DNA of 64,000 nucleotides from Bacteroidales bacterium (GCA_016715075.1 JADKBK010000014.1:1-64000), one strand, 5' to 3'. Positions 35,297 to 43,880 are shown, counted from the first letter of the stretch. Translations and numbers: made by a program. The notes: generated by a model not told the origin, from the letters alone.

Positions 35297-37237
35297 TTAA
35301 AGTGCAATTTCTTTTTTTATCTCTGAGTCTATGAAATTCACAAATTCTTCGATTTTCATGCTCCCTTTATCACCCTCACCCTGCTTTCTGACAGCGATTG
35401 TCCCGTTCTCGACCTCTTTTTCACCGATAATAAGCAGGTAGGGAATTCTCTTTAATTCATTATCCCTGATCTTCTTACCTATTTTCTCGCTTCGCTCGTC
35501 AATTAGTGTGCAAATATCGGAATTATTTAGAATTTCCAAAACTTTTTGAGCATATTCATTGAATTTTTCACTGACAGGCAAAATGACTGCTTTTTCAGGG
35601 GCAAGCCACAGTGGGAATTTGCCGGCGGTATTTTCAATAAGTACGGCTACAAAGCGTTCCATAGATCCGAAAATTGTCCGGTGAATCATAACCGGCCTGT
35701 GTTTCTGATTGTCACTGCCATTATACTCAAGGTCAAATCTCTCCGGCAGGTTATAATCAACCTGTATTGTTCCAAGCTGCCATTTTCTGCCAATCGCATC
35801 CTTTACCATAAAATCTAGTTTAGGGCCATAAAACGCAGCTTCTCCTGTAACGACCACAGTTTCAAGACCTTTTTCCGCAGCTGCCTCTATGATATCCTTC
35901 TCAGCTCTTTCCCAGTTTTCGTCCGATCCTATATATTTTTGTTTGTTTTCGGGATCACGGAGCGAAACCTGTGCAGTGAAATCATTAAAATTAAGTATTC
36001 TGAAGATATAGAGTATCAGATCAATAATGCTCTTGAACTCTTCTCTCAGCTGGTCGGGTCTGCAGAAGTGATGGGCATCATCCTGGGTGAAGCTTCTTAC
36101 CCTTGTCAGGCCATGTAACTCTCCGCTTTGCTCATACCTGTAAACCGTTCCGAATTCGGCCATCCTGTAAGGAAGGTCCTTGTAAGAATGAGGGGTCGCA
36201 TTGTATATTTCACAATGATGAGGGCAGTTCATTGGTTTGAGCATAAACTGCTCCCCTTCCTGGGGTGTTGAAATGGGTTGAAAAGAATCAGCGCCATATT
36301 TTTGATAATGGCCTGAGGTCTTGTACAGGTTCACATTGCCAATGTGAGGTGTTGTGACAATTTTGTATCCTCTTTTCTTCAGGACCGAGGTCAGAAAAGT
36401 TATGAGATTCTGTCGTATATCTGAACCTTTTGGCATCCATAGAGGAAGCCCCATTCCCACCTTTTGTGAAAAGGTAAATAATTCCAGCTCCTTGCCAATC
36501 CTCCTGTGATCCCTTCTCTTAGCCTCTTCCAGAAAAACAAGATAATCATCAAGCAGTTTTTGTTTCGGGAAAGTTATTCCATAAATCCGGGTAAGCATCT
36601 TCCTCTTTTCATTTCCGCGCCAGTAGGCACCTGCAACGCTTAACAGCTTTATAGCCTTCATTGGTTCAGTTGATGGCAGATGCGGGCCTCTGCAGAGGTC
36701 AGTGAAATTGCCCTGAGTGTAGAGGGTTATAGTGCCGTCTTCCAGTTCGCTGATCAGCTCAACCTTGTACTCATCACCTTTCTTTGTGAAAATATCCAAT
36801 GCATCTTTTTTGCTTACCTTCTTCCTGCTGTATGTAAGGTTCTTGGCTGCAAGTTCTTTCATCTTTTCTTCAATAGCCTGAAGATCAGATTCAGTTATAA
36901 CCTTGTCATCACCCGGATCCACATCATAGTAAAATCCGTTCTCAATGGCAGGTCCGATTCCAAATTTCATCCCCGGATATAATGACTCAAGAGCTTCGGC
37001 CATAAGATGTGCCGAGGAGTGCCAGAAAGCATGTTTGCCAGCTTCATCGTCCCATTTGTGAAGCATGATGGTTGCATCCTTCTCTATTGGTCTCATAAGG
37101 TCCATTATCTCACCATTAACAGTTGCACTGTAAACCTCTTTTGCGAGCCGCGGACTTATTTGTTCAGCAATCTCCAGACTGCTTATTCCTTCTTTGTATT
37201 CTCTTGCTGTTCCGTCAGGAAAAGTTATCTTTATCAT
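35297..37237 (-). CDS. thrS: Threonine--tRNA ligase
   Basis: A 646-residue class II synthetase. The TGS domain is at 1-62, and the editing domain includes HWSSAHLMAEAL-like WHSSAHLMAEAL near residue 75. The catalytic core has zinc ligands Cys in MLKPMNCPHHCEIY, His in FTQDDAHHFC and His in VMIHRTIFGSMERF. The anticodon-binding domain is at the C-terminus. It charges tRNA-Thr and proofreads Ser. It heads the thrS-infC-rpmI-rplT cluster, 26 bases after a TACCTTTGC promoter motif. I see no T-box-like leader. Confidence 0.96.
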   Translation of the reverse strand: MIKITFPDGTAREYKEGISSLEIAEQISPRLAKEVYSATVNGEIMDLMRPIEKDATIMLHKWDDEAGKHAFWHSSAHLMAEALESLYPGMKFGIGPAIENGFYYDVDPGDDKVITESDLQAIEEKMKELAAKNLTYSRKKVSKKDALDIFTKKGDEYKVELISELEDGTITLYTQGNFTDLCRGPHLPSTEPMKAIKLLSVAGAYWRGNEKRKMLTRIYGITFPKQKLLDDYLVFLEEAKRRDHRRIGKELELFTFSQKVGMGLPLWMPKGSDIRQNLITFLTSVLKKRGYKIVTTPHIGNVNLYKTSGHYQKYGADSFQPISTPQEGEQFMLKPMNCPHHCEIYNATPHSYKDLPYRMAEFGTVYRYEQSGELHGLTRVRSFTQDDAHHFCRPDQLREEFKSIIDLILYIFRILNFNDFTAQVSLRDPENKQKYIGSDENWERAEKDIIEAAAEKGLETVVVTGEAAFYGPKLDFMVKDAIGRKWQLGTIQVDYNLPERFDLEYNGSDNQKHRPVMIHRTIFGSMERFVAVLIENTAGKFPLWLAPEKAVILPVSEKFNEYAQKVLEILNNSDICTLIDERSEKIGKKIRDNELKRIPYLLIIGEKEVENGTIAVRKQGEGDKGSMKIEEFVNFIDSEIKKEIAL

Positions 37238-37262
37238 TATTATTGCTTCTTTTTATTGGAGT

Positions 37263-37271
37263 GCAAAGGTA
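37263..37271 (-). promoter_or_regulatory. Candidate -7 promoter element for thrS
   Basis: TACCTTTGC on the minus strand is a perfect TAnnTTTGC, ending 26 bases before the thrS ATG. The upstream region is AT-rich without a clear TTTG. Confidence 0.5.
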
Positions 37272-37341
37272 AATATATTTTTTATATTTTGACTCCTAAA
37301 AACTTAAGGCTTAATTATAAAGTCATCATGATTTTTCTGCT

Positions 37342-37370
37342 TTTCCAAATAATGGCACATTATTTGGAAA
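37342..37370. promoter_or_regulatory. Perfect 29-base palindrome upstream of the PKD lipoprotein
   Basis: TTTCCAAATAATG and CATTATTTGGAAA are exact inverted repeats around a GCA centre, ending 29 bases before the ATG at 37400. No T run follows, so it is not a typical terminator. A dimeric-regulator operator or an mRNA 5' hairpin are the likely roles. Confidence 0.5.
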
Positions 37371-37399
37371 CAGCTTCTATAACCATTAATACTTTCAAC

Positions 37400-38146
37400 A
37401 TGAAAAGGATATTTTATACAGTTATTTTACTTCCATTAATTCTGGCTTCCTGTGAAAAATCGCCTGTAGCTGTTTTTCATACTGATACGATTGAACCGGA
37501 GGTAGGACACGAAGTTATTTTTTACAATGATTCAAGGGATGCCAACAGGTTTGAATGGGATTTTGGCGATGGCTATATATCGACAGAAGCAAATCCCGTT
37601 CACAGCTTCAATGCCACAGGGACCTATGAAGTTATACTGACGGCAATTTCTTCAAACCATCTTGAGGACAAATCTGCTCTCACACTGACGGTTAAGGTGC
37701 CTACACTTCTTGAGATACAGGTTCTTGAATATTTTGATGAATATGTTGTTCCAGATGCAAGTATTATTCTATATCCCACAGTTGTCGATTGGACTGATGA
37801 GACCAATGCAATCTCGGAAGGATTTACCGATGAATATGGTATTGCTGTTTTTGCAGGTCTTGACCCTTTTGTACATTATGTTGATGTGTTTGAGCAGAAT
37901 CATGATAACTATTCCCTTGCAGCAGAAGATGTAGCATTTATCCGTACCCCGGAGATAATTCCTCATGTGATAAACAGATTCACAGCCTGGGTCGATTATG
38001 TGGAACATACCAAAGGAGCTGCTGCCGGAAAACGACAGCTGATAATAAAGAAACTGGAAAGGAAGGCTGCTGACAAGATTCAGCCTCCATTTGATTCATC
38101 GACCGAAAACTGGCAGGAACTGTATAACCGGAGGGTTAATAAATAG
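37400..38146 (+). CDS. PKD-domain lipoprotein
   Basis: A 248-residue protein from the ATG at 37400, which starts a lipoprotein signal MKRIFYTVILLPLILASCEK. The open frame extends back to 37007 into thrS antisense and lacks a sensible start there. A PKD domain occupies residues about 25-105, with EWDFGDGYISTEANPVHSF and YEVILTA its hallmark strands. The C-terminal part contains a carboxypeptidase-regulatory-like stretch (EGFTDEYGIAVFAGL). It is likely a cell-surface binding or structural protein, with no catalytic motif. It is convergent with the SGNH hydrolase gene. Confidence 0.8.
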   Translation: MKRIFYTVILLPLILASCEKSPVAVFHTDTIEPEVGHEVIFYNDSRDANRFEWDFGDGYISTEANPVHSFNATGTYEVILTAISSNHLEDKSALTLTVKVPTLLEIQVLEYFDEYVVPDASIILYPTVVDWTDETNAISEGFTDEYGIAVFAGLDPFVHYVDVFEQNHDNYSLAAEDVAFIRTPEIIPHVINRFTAWVDYVEHTKGAAAGKRQLIIKKLERKAADKIQPPFDSSTENWQELYNRRVNK

Positions 38147-38172
38147 AAAAGGCTTTTGAGACAGCCCATTTT

Positions 38173-38889
38173 TCACTTATTTTCTTTCAATACTTTTCCG
38201 AGCTCTTTTTTTACTATTTCAGTCCATATTGCATATCCCTGTTGGTTCAGGTGAAGTTTATCCTCTATGAATAATTCGGGTTTTGGTTTTCCTGTTGCAT
38301 CGAGAAAAGCAAAATCGGTACGGATTAAAAATGTATTACTGTTATTATCACAGATATCCTTTATCCTGCCGGTAGCTTCAGTGATTTGATTCCATACGCC
38401 CCATCTGGAAGGAGTTGGAGTCACTGCGATCCAGAACACAGGGGTATCAGGGTGTGTTTTCCGGATGGTTTTGAGCAAATACCTGAAGAGGGCAGCTACC
38501 TCAGCGGGGCTCTTATCTGATTCGCTGCCGGTGATATCATTGGCGATGAATATAACAATAGCCCTGCAGGGATGAGGGCCTATAATCCGGTCAGCATAAA
38601 CGGCAAAATCGCTGAGTCTGGCTCCACCATAACCACGCTGAATAACAGGGTAGGGGGACATGTCATTCTCCAGTGTCGACCATAGTCTGATACTTGAGCT
38701 TCCTGCAAAAATAACCGCATTCTGTGAGTATTTCTCACTTTTGTCAAGTTGTTCAAACCGCCGGATATCATTTTCCCAGGACAACACCTCGGGCAGATCC
38801 CTGTATTTTTTTACAGGTGAACATGAAAGCAGAACAAATGTGATCAGGAGAATCAGATATGGTTTCATGGTTTTATCGGTTGGTTTCAT
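38173..38889 (-). CDS. SGNH/GDSL family hydrolase lipoprotein
   Basis: 238 residues. A lipobox LLSC lies near residue 23, and the second Met (38868) gives the more compact signal peptide MKPYLILLITFVLLSC. The nucleophile Ser is in VIFAGSSSIRLW (block I), Gly in IQRGYGGARLSD (block II), Asn in IFIANDITG (block III), and Asp/His in FIEDKLHLNQQGY (block V). The family deacetylates or de-esterifies sugars and lipids; the substrate is unknown. It is a single gene. Confidence 0.87.
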   Translation of the reverse strand: MKPTDKTMKPYLILLITFVLLSCSPVKKYRDLPEVLSWENDIRRFEQLDKSEKYSQNAVIFAGSSSIRLWSTLENDMSPYPVIQRGYGGARLSDFAVYADRIIGPHPCRAIVIFIANDITGSESDKSPAEVAALFRYLLKTIRKTHPDTPVFWIAVTPTPSRWGVWNQITEATGRIKDICDNNSNTFLIRTDFAFLDATGKPKPELFIEDKLHLNQQGYAIWTEIVKKELGKVLKENK

Positions 38890-38991
38890 TCCTAAAAGTA
38901 ATATAAATTGTTAAAAAGAGGTAAAATTCATTTTAACTAAAATGGTCTTCTTTTACATTGGGATAAAAAACTTTTTTTACAAAAAAAAAGT

Positions 38992-38999
38992 TACGTTTG
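38992..38999 (+). promoter_or_regulatory. Candidate -7 promoter element for the APC permease
   Basis: TACGTTTG matches TAnnTTTG, 41 bases before the ATG at 39041. A T-rich stretch near 38972-38978 is at -33 distance. Confidence 0.45.
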
Positions 39000-39040
39000 T
39001 AACAGATATATTAAAATTCCAACTTTTTATTTAAAACCAG

Positions 39041-40636
39041 ATGTCAAAAAGCCGGTTATTCATTACAAAGCCACTTCCTCAGTTATTCAGTGAATCAAAG
39101 GAATCGGGCGGTTTAAAAAGATCATTGACAGCACTGAATCTGACTACTCTAGGTATAGGGGCCATAATTGGTGCAGGCATTTTTGTCCTCACCGGACAAG
39201 CTGCGGCCCAGTATGCCGGTCCTGGCATTGTTTTGTCATTTATCATTTCCGGCCTTGCCTGCGGTTTTGCGGGTTTATGCTATGCAGAATTTGCCTCCAT
39301 GATCCCTATTGCAGGCAGTGCATATACATACTCATATGCAACACTCGGTGAATTTCTGGCCTGGATAATAGGCTGGGATCTTATACTGGAATATCTTTTT
39401 GCCGCTTCTACCGTTGCTGTTGGATGGTCTGGTTATGTTGTGAGTTTTCTGAAAGATCTTAACATTTTTATCCCGCCTCAGTTTACCGGGGCAGTCGGCA
39501 CGGTAATGGTCGATGTGCCTAATATGGGATGGAAGCCGCTCACAGATACTTTCGCCCAGACACTTGCCGCCTCAGGCATCCAGGTGGATACCCTGGCTCA
39601 TATAACCTGTGTTATTAACCTTCCTGCAATGTTTATAGTAGCTCTTTTATCCACACTTCTTGTTATCGGGATAAGGGAGTCAGCGAACTTCAATAATATT
39701 ATGGTAATAACAAAGGTATCTGTAATAATCCTGTTTATTGCAATTGGTTTCATGTTTGTAAAATCAGCTAACTGGCACCCTTTTATTCCAGCCAATAAGG
39801 TTGAAAGTGCTCCAATGTCTGACTTCGGAGGGTTCTGGGGCTGGATGAAAGCCTATAGCCAGGAATTCGGCAAATATGGTATAAGTGGAGTCCTTAGGGG
39901 AGCCGGAGTGATTTTCTTTGCATATATCGGCTTTGATGCTGTATCCACTGCAGCGCAGGAGGCGAAAAATCCACAGCGTGATATGCCGGTTGGAATTCTT
40001 GGTTCACTGGGAATATCAACAATATTATATATACTTGTTGCAATTGTTCTGACAGGAATTGTAAGTTATACTACCTTAAATGTTGCTGATCCTGTTGCCG
40101 TTGGAGTTGATGCTATGGGGAAGGGGATGTTCTGGCTCAGGCCGATAGTAAAAATTGCAGCTATTGCCGGATTAAGTTCAGTGATCCTGGTCATGCTTCT
40201 TGGACAGCCGAGAATTTTCTTCTCAATGTCCAAAGATGGTCTTCTGCCTCCGGTCTTTTCAAAGGTTCATCCCAGATTTAAAACTCCTTATATAAGTACC
40301 ATTATAACGGGTAGTATTGCAATGATTGTTTCTGGTGTACTTCCAATAAGCATACTGGGCGAACTGGTATCCATAGGTACATTGCTGGCTTTCATAATTG
40401 TATGTATAAGCATCATTGTTTTAAGAAAGTCCAAACCCGATATTGAGCGTCCGTTTAAAACTCCATGGGTGCCTGCTGTCCCGATCCTGGGTGCTTCAAT
40501 ATGCTTTATTCAGATGGCTGCCCTGCCACTTGACACGTGGATCAGATTGATTGTCTGGATGGGCATAGGCTTCCTGATCTATTTCTTTTACGGAATCAAA
40601 CACAGCAAACTGGGAAAGAATTTCGGGAATAAATAA
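39041..40636 (+). CDS. APC superfamily amino acid permease (cationic amino acid transporter-like)
   Basis: 531 residues with about 12 membrane segments. The first segment carries TLGIGAIIGAGIFVLTG, the family's unwound-helix motif. YAEFASMIPIAGSAYTY and FFAYIGFDAVSTAAQEAKNP are further APC/CAT signatures. It lies in the inner membrane and is probably proton- or sodium-coupled. CAT-type members carry Arg, Lys or ornithine, but specificity is not shown by the sequence. Its stop lies two bases from the convergent lysA stop, so the pair share a 3' region with no room for a terminator. Confidence 0.88.
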   Translation: MSKSRLFITKPLPQLFSESKESGGLKRSLTALNLTTLGIGAIIGAGIFVLTGQAAAQYAGPGIVLSFIISGLACGFAGLCYAEFASMIPIAGSAYTYSYATLGEFLAWIIGWDLILEYLFAASTVAVGWSGYVVSFLKDLNIFIPPQFTGAVGTVMVDVPNMGWKPLTDTFAQTLAASGIQVDTLAHITCVINLPAMFIVALLSTLLVIGIRESANFNNIMVITKVSVIILFIAIGFMFVKSANWHPFIPANKVESAPMSDFGGFWGWMKAYSQEFGKYGISGVLRGAGVIFFAYIGFDAVSTAAQEAKNPQRDMPVGILGSLGISTILYILVAIVLTGIVSYTTLNVADPVAVGVDAMGKGMFWLRPIVKIAAIAGLSSVILVMLLGQPRIFFSMSKDGLLPPVFSKVHPRFKTPYISTIITGSIAMIVSGVLPISILGELVSIGTLLAFIIVCISIIVLRKSKPDIERPFKTPWVPAVPILGASICFIQMAALPLDTWIRLIVWMGIGFLIYFFYGIKHSKLGKNFGNK

Positions 40637-40638
40637 AG

Positions 40639-41799
40639 TTAAGCCAGATCGTCTGAAAATACTGCAGCCGGAAGATTCCTGAGATTATACCTCGATGCCA
40701 TAGCTTCACCGTAAGCACCTGCTGACCTGATAGCAATGATATCACCCCGTTTCGTTTCGGGGAGTTCAATATACTTTGCGAAAGTATCGGAAGTTTCACA
40801 TACAGGTCCCACAACATCATACCTGTAGATGTGGCCTTTGGATGTAAGATTATCTATCCTGTGATGCGCCTGGTACAGGGCAGGCCTGATGAGATCAGTC
40901 ATACCGGCATCTATTATTGCAAACAGGGTATTGCTTCCGTTTTTAATGAAAAGAACCCTTGATATCAGACTGCCGCATTGGCCGATTACAGAACGGCCAG
41001 GTTCCAGATGAAGTGTTTGTCCGGGACGAAGATTTATAAAATCATTCAATAATGAAAAATACTCCTCAAAAAGCGGCTTCTTTTCAGGATTTTCATAATC
41101 AATCCCAAGGCCGCCACCAACATTTATGCTGGTCAGATTGATACCATGTTCCGAAAACCAATCCTGCAACTCATTTATACGGGCGCAGAGGCTTTTAAAG
41201 ACAGACATTCTTGAGATCTGCGATCCGATATGAAAATGAATGCCTATCAGCCTTACATTTTTCAGTGCTGCCAGTCTCCTTATCACCTCATCAATCTCCC
41301 ATGTATTTATTCCAAACTTGCTCTCCTCAATTCCGGTAGTTATATATTTGTGAGTGTGAGCCTCAATATAAGGGTTGATCCTGAGTGCAATAGGTGCCGT
41401 CTTGTTTTGCCTTGAAGCCAGCTCATTGATCACTTCAATTTCAGGTATTGATTCACAGTTGAAGCAGGATATTTCGGTTTTCAGAGCTGCCTCAATATCC
41501 TTATCAGTCTTACCTACCCCGGCAAAGACTATACCGGAAGGCTGGAAGCCCGCATCAAGAGCAGCAGCAATCTCATTCCAGCTCACACAGTCGGCTCCAA
41601 GACCGTACGAGGATATAATCCTGAGTATCCTTGGATTTGAATTGGCTTTCAGGGCATAGTGGGCCTGATAGCCTGAATGCATCGATTCTTTTCTTACCGT
41701 ATCCAGGGTCGATCTTAAAACATCAAGATCATAAAAGTAAAACGGAGTTTCAATTTCTCTGAATTTACCTATCGTATATTCGCTAATCATGTTCTGCAT
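40639..41799 (-). CDS. lysA: Diaminopimelate decarboxylase
   Basis: A 386-residue PLP enzyme with an alanine-racemase-like barrel. The PLP lysine is in AHYALKANSNPRIL near residue 50. HFHIGSQI, INVGGGLGIDY, HLEPGRSVIGQ and, near the C-terminus, GPVCETSDTFAK (active-site Cys) and SAGAYGEAMASRYN identify LysA. It decarboxylates meso-diaminopimelate to lysine. The start codon overlaps the end of lysC by 17 bases (8 if Met4 at 41790 is used), so the two are translationally coupled and should both be governed by the lysC leader. Confidence 0.94.
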   Translation of the reverse strand: MQNMISEYTIGKFREIETPFYFYDLDVLRSTLDTVRKESMHSGYQAHYALKANSNPRILRIISSYGLGADCVSWNEIAAALDAGFQPSGIVFAGVGKTDKDIEAALKTEISCFNCESIPEIEVINELASRQNKTAPIALRINPYIEAHTHKYITTGIEESKFGINTWEIDEVIRRLAALKNVRLIGIHFHIGSQISRMSVFKSLCARINELQDWFSEHGINLTSINVGGGLGIDYENPEKKPLFEEYFSLLNDFINLRPGQTLHLEPGRSVIGQCGSLISRVLFIKNGSNTLFAIIDAGMTDLIRPALYQAHHRIDNLTSKGHIYRYDVVGPVCETSDTFAKYIELPETKRGDIIAIRSAGAYGEAMASRYNLRNLPAAVFSDDLA

Positions 41800-42418
41800 T
41801 AAAAAGATGTTGACTTAATAATCTTAAAGCATTGGTCTTATTCGCTGTATCGATAAGCAGAGAAAGACTGTTAGGGCTTCCGCCGTATGAGATCATTTTC
41901 AGGGGTATTGTATTTAATGCTTCGAAGATCTCCGGTGCAGAACCGGTCCGTTCTGTACGGAAATCTCCCACAACGCATATGATTGAAAGGTTTTCCTCAA
42001 TCTCTACTGTACCAAGTTCCTTAAGATCGTTGGCGATCTGACTAAGAAACTCAGGGTTATCGATAGTGATTGAAACGGACACTTCTGAAGTTGTGATCAT
42101 GTCGATAGGTGTTCTGTAGGCTTCAAATATCTCGAACACTTTTCTGAGGAATCCATAAGCCATAAGCATCCTGTCTGACCTGATCCTCAGTGCGGAGATT
42201 CCATCCTTGGCTGCTACTGCTTTGTAATCCTGCAGAATACATTCTGATGTAATCAATGTGCCTGGATCATTTGGTTCCATAGTGTTTTTAAGCCTTACCG
42301 GGATGTTATTCTCCCTGGCAGGGTTTACGCTCGAGGGATGCAGGATTTTGGCACCAAAATAGGCAAGTTCAGCAGCTTCATCGAATGATAATTCACGGAT
42401 CACCTCAGTTTTTTCCAC
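41783..42418 (-). CDS. lysC: Aspartate kinase, C-terminal fragment with two ACT domains
   Basis: It continues aspartokinase after a one-base shift near 42420. VIRELSFDEAAELAYFGAKILHP is the end of the kinase domain. Two ACT domains follow, the first with PIDMITTSEVSVSITIDN, which normally bind the feedback inhibitor at a dimer interface. It joins the upstream fragment when one base is added in the CCAGG at about 42418-42422, giving NNDPRFVEKTEVIREL. The written start (MEKTEV, non-ATG) is an artefact of ORF calling. The stop overlaps lysA. Confidence 0.88.
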   Translation of the reverse strand: MEKTEVIRELSFDEAAELAYFGAKILHPSSVNPARENNIPVRLKNTMEPNDPGTLITSECILQDYKAVAAKDGISALRIRSDRMLMAYGFLRKVFEIFEAYRTPIDMITTSEVSVSITIDNPEFLSQIANDLKELGTVEIEENLSIICVVGDFRTERTGSAPEIFEALNTIPLKMISYGGSPNSLSLLIDTANKTNALRLLSQHLFNAEHD

Positions 42419-43107
42419 AAACCTGGATCATTATTGTGGAATCCGTTAATGTCTGTCCATATCTGTATCTCTGAAGCTTTTATCGCAGCGCCAATCAAAG
42501 AGGCTGTGAAATCACTTCCTCCCCGCTTCAGGTTATCTATCTCACCATAGGCATTTCTGCAAACGAAACCCTGCGTTATGATAATATTGTCTGCAACATA
42601 TTTTTTAAGCTCTCTTCTAAGGTTTTCTTTAATGTAAAATGCGTCGGGCTCTCCATCCTTGTCAATTCTCATGAAGCATAAAGCTGGCAGTAGTACTGCC
42701 TTGATATTTCGTTCCTGTAGCAGGAGATGGAAAAGCGAGGTCGAGATAAGTTCACCCTGTGCCAGGATTGCTTTTTCCTGAAGCTTGGTGAAAACCCTGA
42801 GGGTAAAATTTCTGATATACTCAAAATGCGAATCAATAAGATCTTGTCCTGATTTTCTGAATTCGTCTGTTGAGTAGAGCTCCTCCACAACCTTCTGGTA
42901 TTTGGATCTCAGTTCATCAATCCTTAATGACGCCTCATTAATTTTGTCTGCATAGAGCAGATTTGTGATCTCCACCAGGCTGTTGGTGGTACCGGACATC
43001 GCAGACAAAACAACAATTTTCCTTTCACTATCACTAATCAGCGGTATCAGTGCCTTCATTCTGTCAGGACTACCCACTGATGTACCGCCAAATTTCATTA
43101 TTTTCAT
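42400..43107 (-). CDS. lysC: Aspartate kinase, N-terminal catalytic fragment (frameshifted)
   Basis: The first 235 residues of aspartokinase: MKIMKFGGTSVGSPDRMK opens the amino-acid kinase fold, VVLSAMSGTTNSLVE follows, and the substrate site appears in NLKRGGSDFTASLIGA and IWTDINGFHNNDP. The frame fails at DPGLWKKLR*, where relatives continue DPRxVExxxxIREL. The repaired protein of about 440 residues lacks a homoserine dehydrogenase domain, so it is a monofunctional LysC. It phosphorylates aspartate, the committed step toward lysine, threonine and methionine. Twenty bases upstream ends an attenuator-like hairpin. Confidence 0.9.
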   Translation of the reverse strand: MKIMKFGGTSVGSPDRMKALIPLISDSERKIVVLSAMSGTTNSLVEITNLLYADKINEASLRIDELRSKYQKVVEELYSTDEFRKSGQDLIDSHFEYIRNFTLRVFTKLQEKAILAQGELISTSLFHLLLQERNIKAVLLPALCFMRIDKDGEPDAFYIKENLRRELKKYVADNIIITQGFVCRNAYGEIDNLKRGGSDFTASLIGAAIKASEIQIWTDINGFHNNDPGLWKKLR

Positions 43108-43126
43108 ATCTACTAAGTTATTATTT

Positions 43127-43156
43127 AAAAAAAAACCTGCTTCTATCTGCAGGTCT
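43127..43156 (-). terminator. Intrinsic terminator (attenuator) in the lysC leader
   Basis: On the minus strand AGACCTGC (43156-43149) pairs with GCAGGTTT (43140-43133), around the loop AGATAGAA, with nine T from 43135 to 43127. It ends 20 bases before the lysC ATG and therefore terminates transcription before the gene unless disrupted. Confidence 0.75.
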
Positions 43157-43206
43157 GTTGTTTCATTTACTATCCGGTTTATATAAAAAATGAAAATTCA
43201 GACCTG
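43150..43206 (-). promoter_or_regulatory. Candidate antiterminator of the lysC leader
   Basis: CAGGTCTG (43206-43199) is perfectly complementary to CAGACCTG (43157-43150). The second element contains five bases of the 5' arm of the terminator, so the two hairpins exclude each other. The first element lies inside the leader ORF and would be masked by a ribosome that reads to the end of that ORF. Confidence 0.6.
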
Positions 43207-43256
43207 ATTAACAGATGCTTAATACATTTCAAGAGCTTTTTTAATTGCTGGTTCAT
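43179..43256 (-). CDS. Candidate lysine leader peptide of the lysC-lysA operon
   Basis: An ATG at 43256 opens a 25-codon frame, beginning MNQQLKKLLKCIKHLLIRS and ending with TAA at 43179. Lys codons stand at positions 6, 7, 10 and 13. The last codons overlap the 5' arm of the antiterminator. Stalling at the Lys cluster would leave that arm free to pair and block the terminator, while full translation would cover it. A second, seven-codon frame (MKQQTCR, 43166-43143) lies within the terminator. The coding status is inferred from architecture only; no clear Shine-Dalgarno is seen, as is usual in this phylum. Confidence 0.55.
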   Translation of the reverse strand: MNQQLKKLLKCIKHLLIRSEFSFFI

Positions 43257-43273
43257 AAATTTTCAATCAGGGA

Positions 43274-43282
43274 GCAAAAATA
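43274..43282 (-). promoter_or_regulatory. Candidate -7 promoter element for the lysC leader
   Basis: TATTTTTGC on the minus strand matches TAnnTTTGC, 18 bases before the leader ATG. It implies a lysC leader of roughly 160 bases. Confidence 0.5.
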
Positions 43283-43603
43283 TACTTTTAATTAATACGG
43301 AGAATTTAATTGATGTTTTTTTTGACTTTCTCTAATTGAAATCCGTCTTTTTACAGATAATTTAAAATAACCAGCCGAGCCCTGTAATTTCGAATGCACC
43401 TATTCACACGATCGTACTGGTGCTTTGAAAAGTCCCCAGTGCAATTTTGTGCCGCCTCCGGAACTGGTGAAAAAGTCAGGATCCATTGTCTTTATGCCAG
43501 TCCAGTATTGTAATCTGAATTATTATATTCCGGACCACCGGAAAGCGCTCGAATGGAATATTTACTTTTTTCGGCAAACTATCTTTTATTTTGAATTTTT
43601 TAT
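43283..43603. other. 321-base intergenic stretch between lysC promoter and tRNA promoter
   Basis: I see no gene here. The only structure is a small hairpin TTCCGG-ACCA-CCGGAA at 43528-43543. The 84-codon plus-strand frame starting at 43425 runs into the tRNA gene and has no family features. Confidence 0.5.
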
Positions 43604-43612
43604 TATTTTTGC
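43604..43612 (+). promoter_or_regulatory. Candidate -7 promoter element for the tRNA-Leu genes
   Basis: TATTTTTGC matches TAnnTTTGC and lies 45 bases before the first tRNA. Confidence 0.45.
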
Positions 43613-43657
43613 GGCGCTGTTGAGGACACTTGGACAGAAGTTCTTTTTCCTGAGCAA

Positions 43658-43741
43658 GCCCAGATGGCGAAATTGGTAGACGCGCTAGTTTCAGGGACTA
43701 GTGTCAGCAATGATGTGCAGGTTCGAGTCCTGTTCTGGGCA
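43658..43741 (+). tRNA. tRNA-Leu (anticodon CAG)
   Basis: An 84-base class II tRNA. The acceptor arms GCCCAGA and TCTGGGC pair perfectly. The D arm contains AAATTGGTAGAC. The anticodon stem CTAGT/ACTAG encloses TTCAGGG, anticodon CAG. A long variable arm follows, and GTTCGAGTC forms the T loop. No CCA is encoded. Confidence 0.95.
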
Positions 43742-43880
43742 CTGAAAAAGGTGCAACGGCACAAAGGCTCAAAAGCCTGAAGGCTGAAGCCCAAAAAGTT
43801 CTTTAAAAACAGATAATAATTAAGGTTTATAAGCCGTTAAGCCATTGTGCCAATGTGCCATTGAGCCTTTTAGTTCTACC

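Noticed and set aside
37238..37320. T-box or other leader riboswitch before thrS
   Set aside because: Only about 20 bases separate the promoter motif from the start codon.
37007..37399. Long N-terminal extension of the PKD lipoprotein
   Set aside because: The extension is antisense to thrS and would bury the lipoprotein signal at residue 132; ATG 37400 fits better.
38150..38172. Terminator GGCT...AGCC between the PKD lipoprotein and SGNH hydrolase genes
   Set aside because: The stem has only four pairs; it may be a remnant repeat end, but support is too weak.
43425..43679. 84-codon ORF before the tRNA-Leu gene
   Set aside because: It runs into the tRNA, has no recognisable features, and its region contains the tRNA promoter motif.
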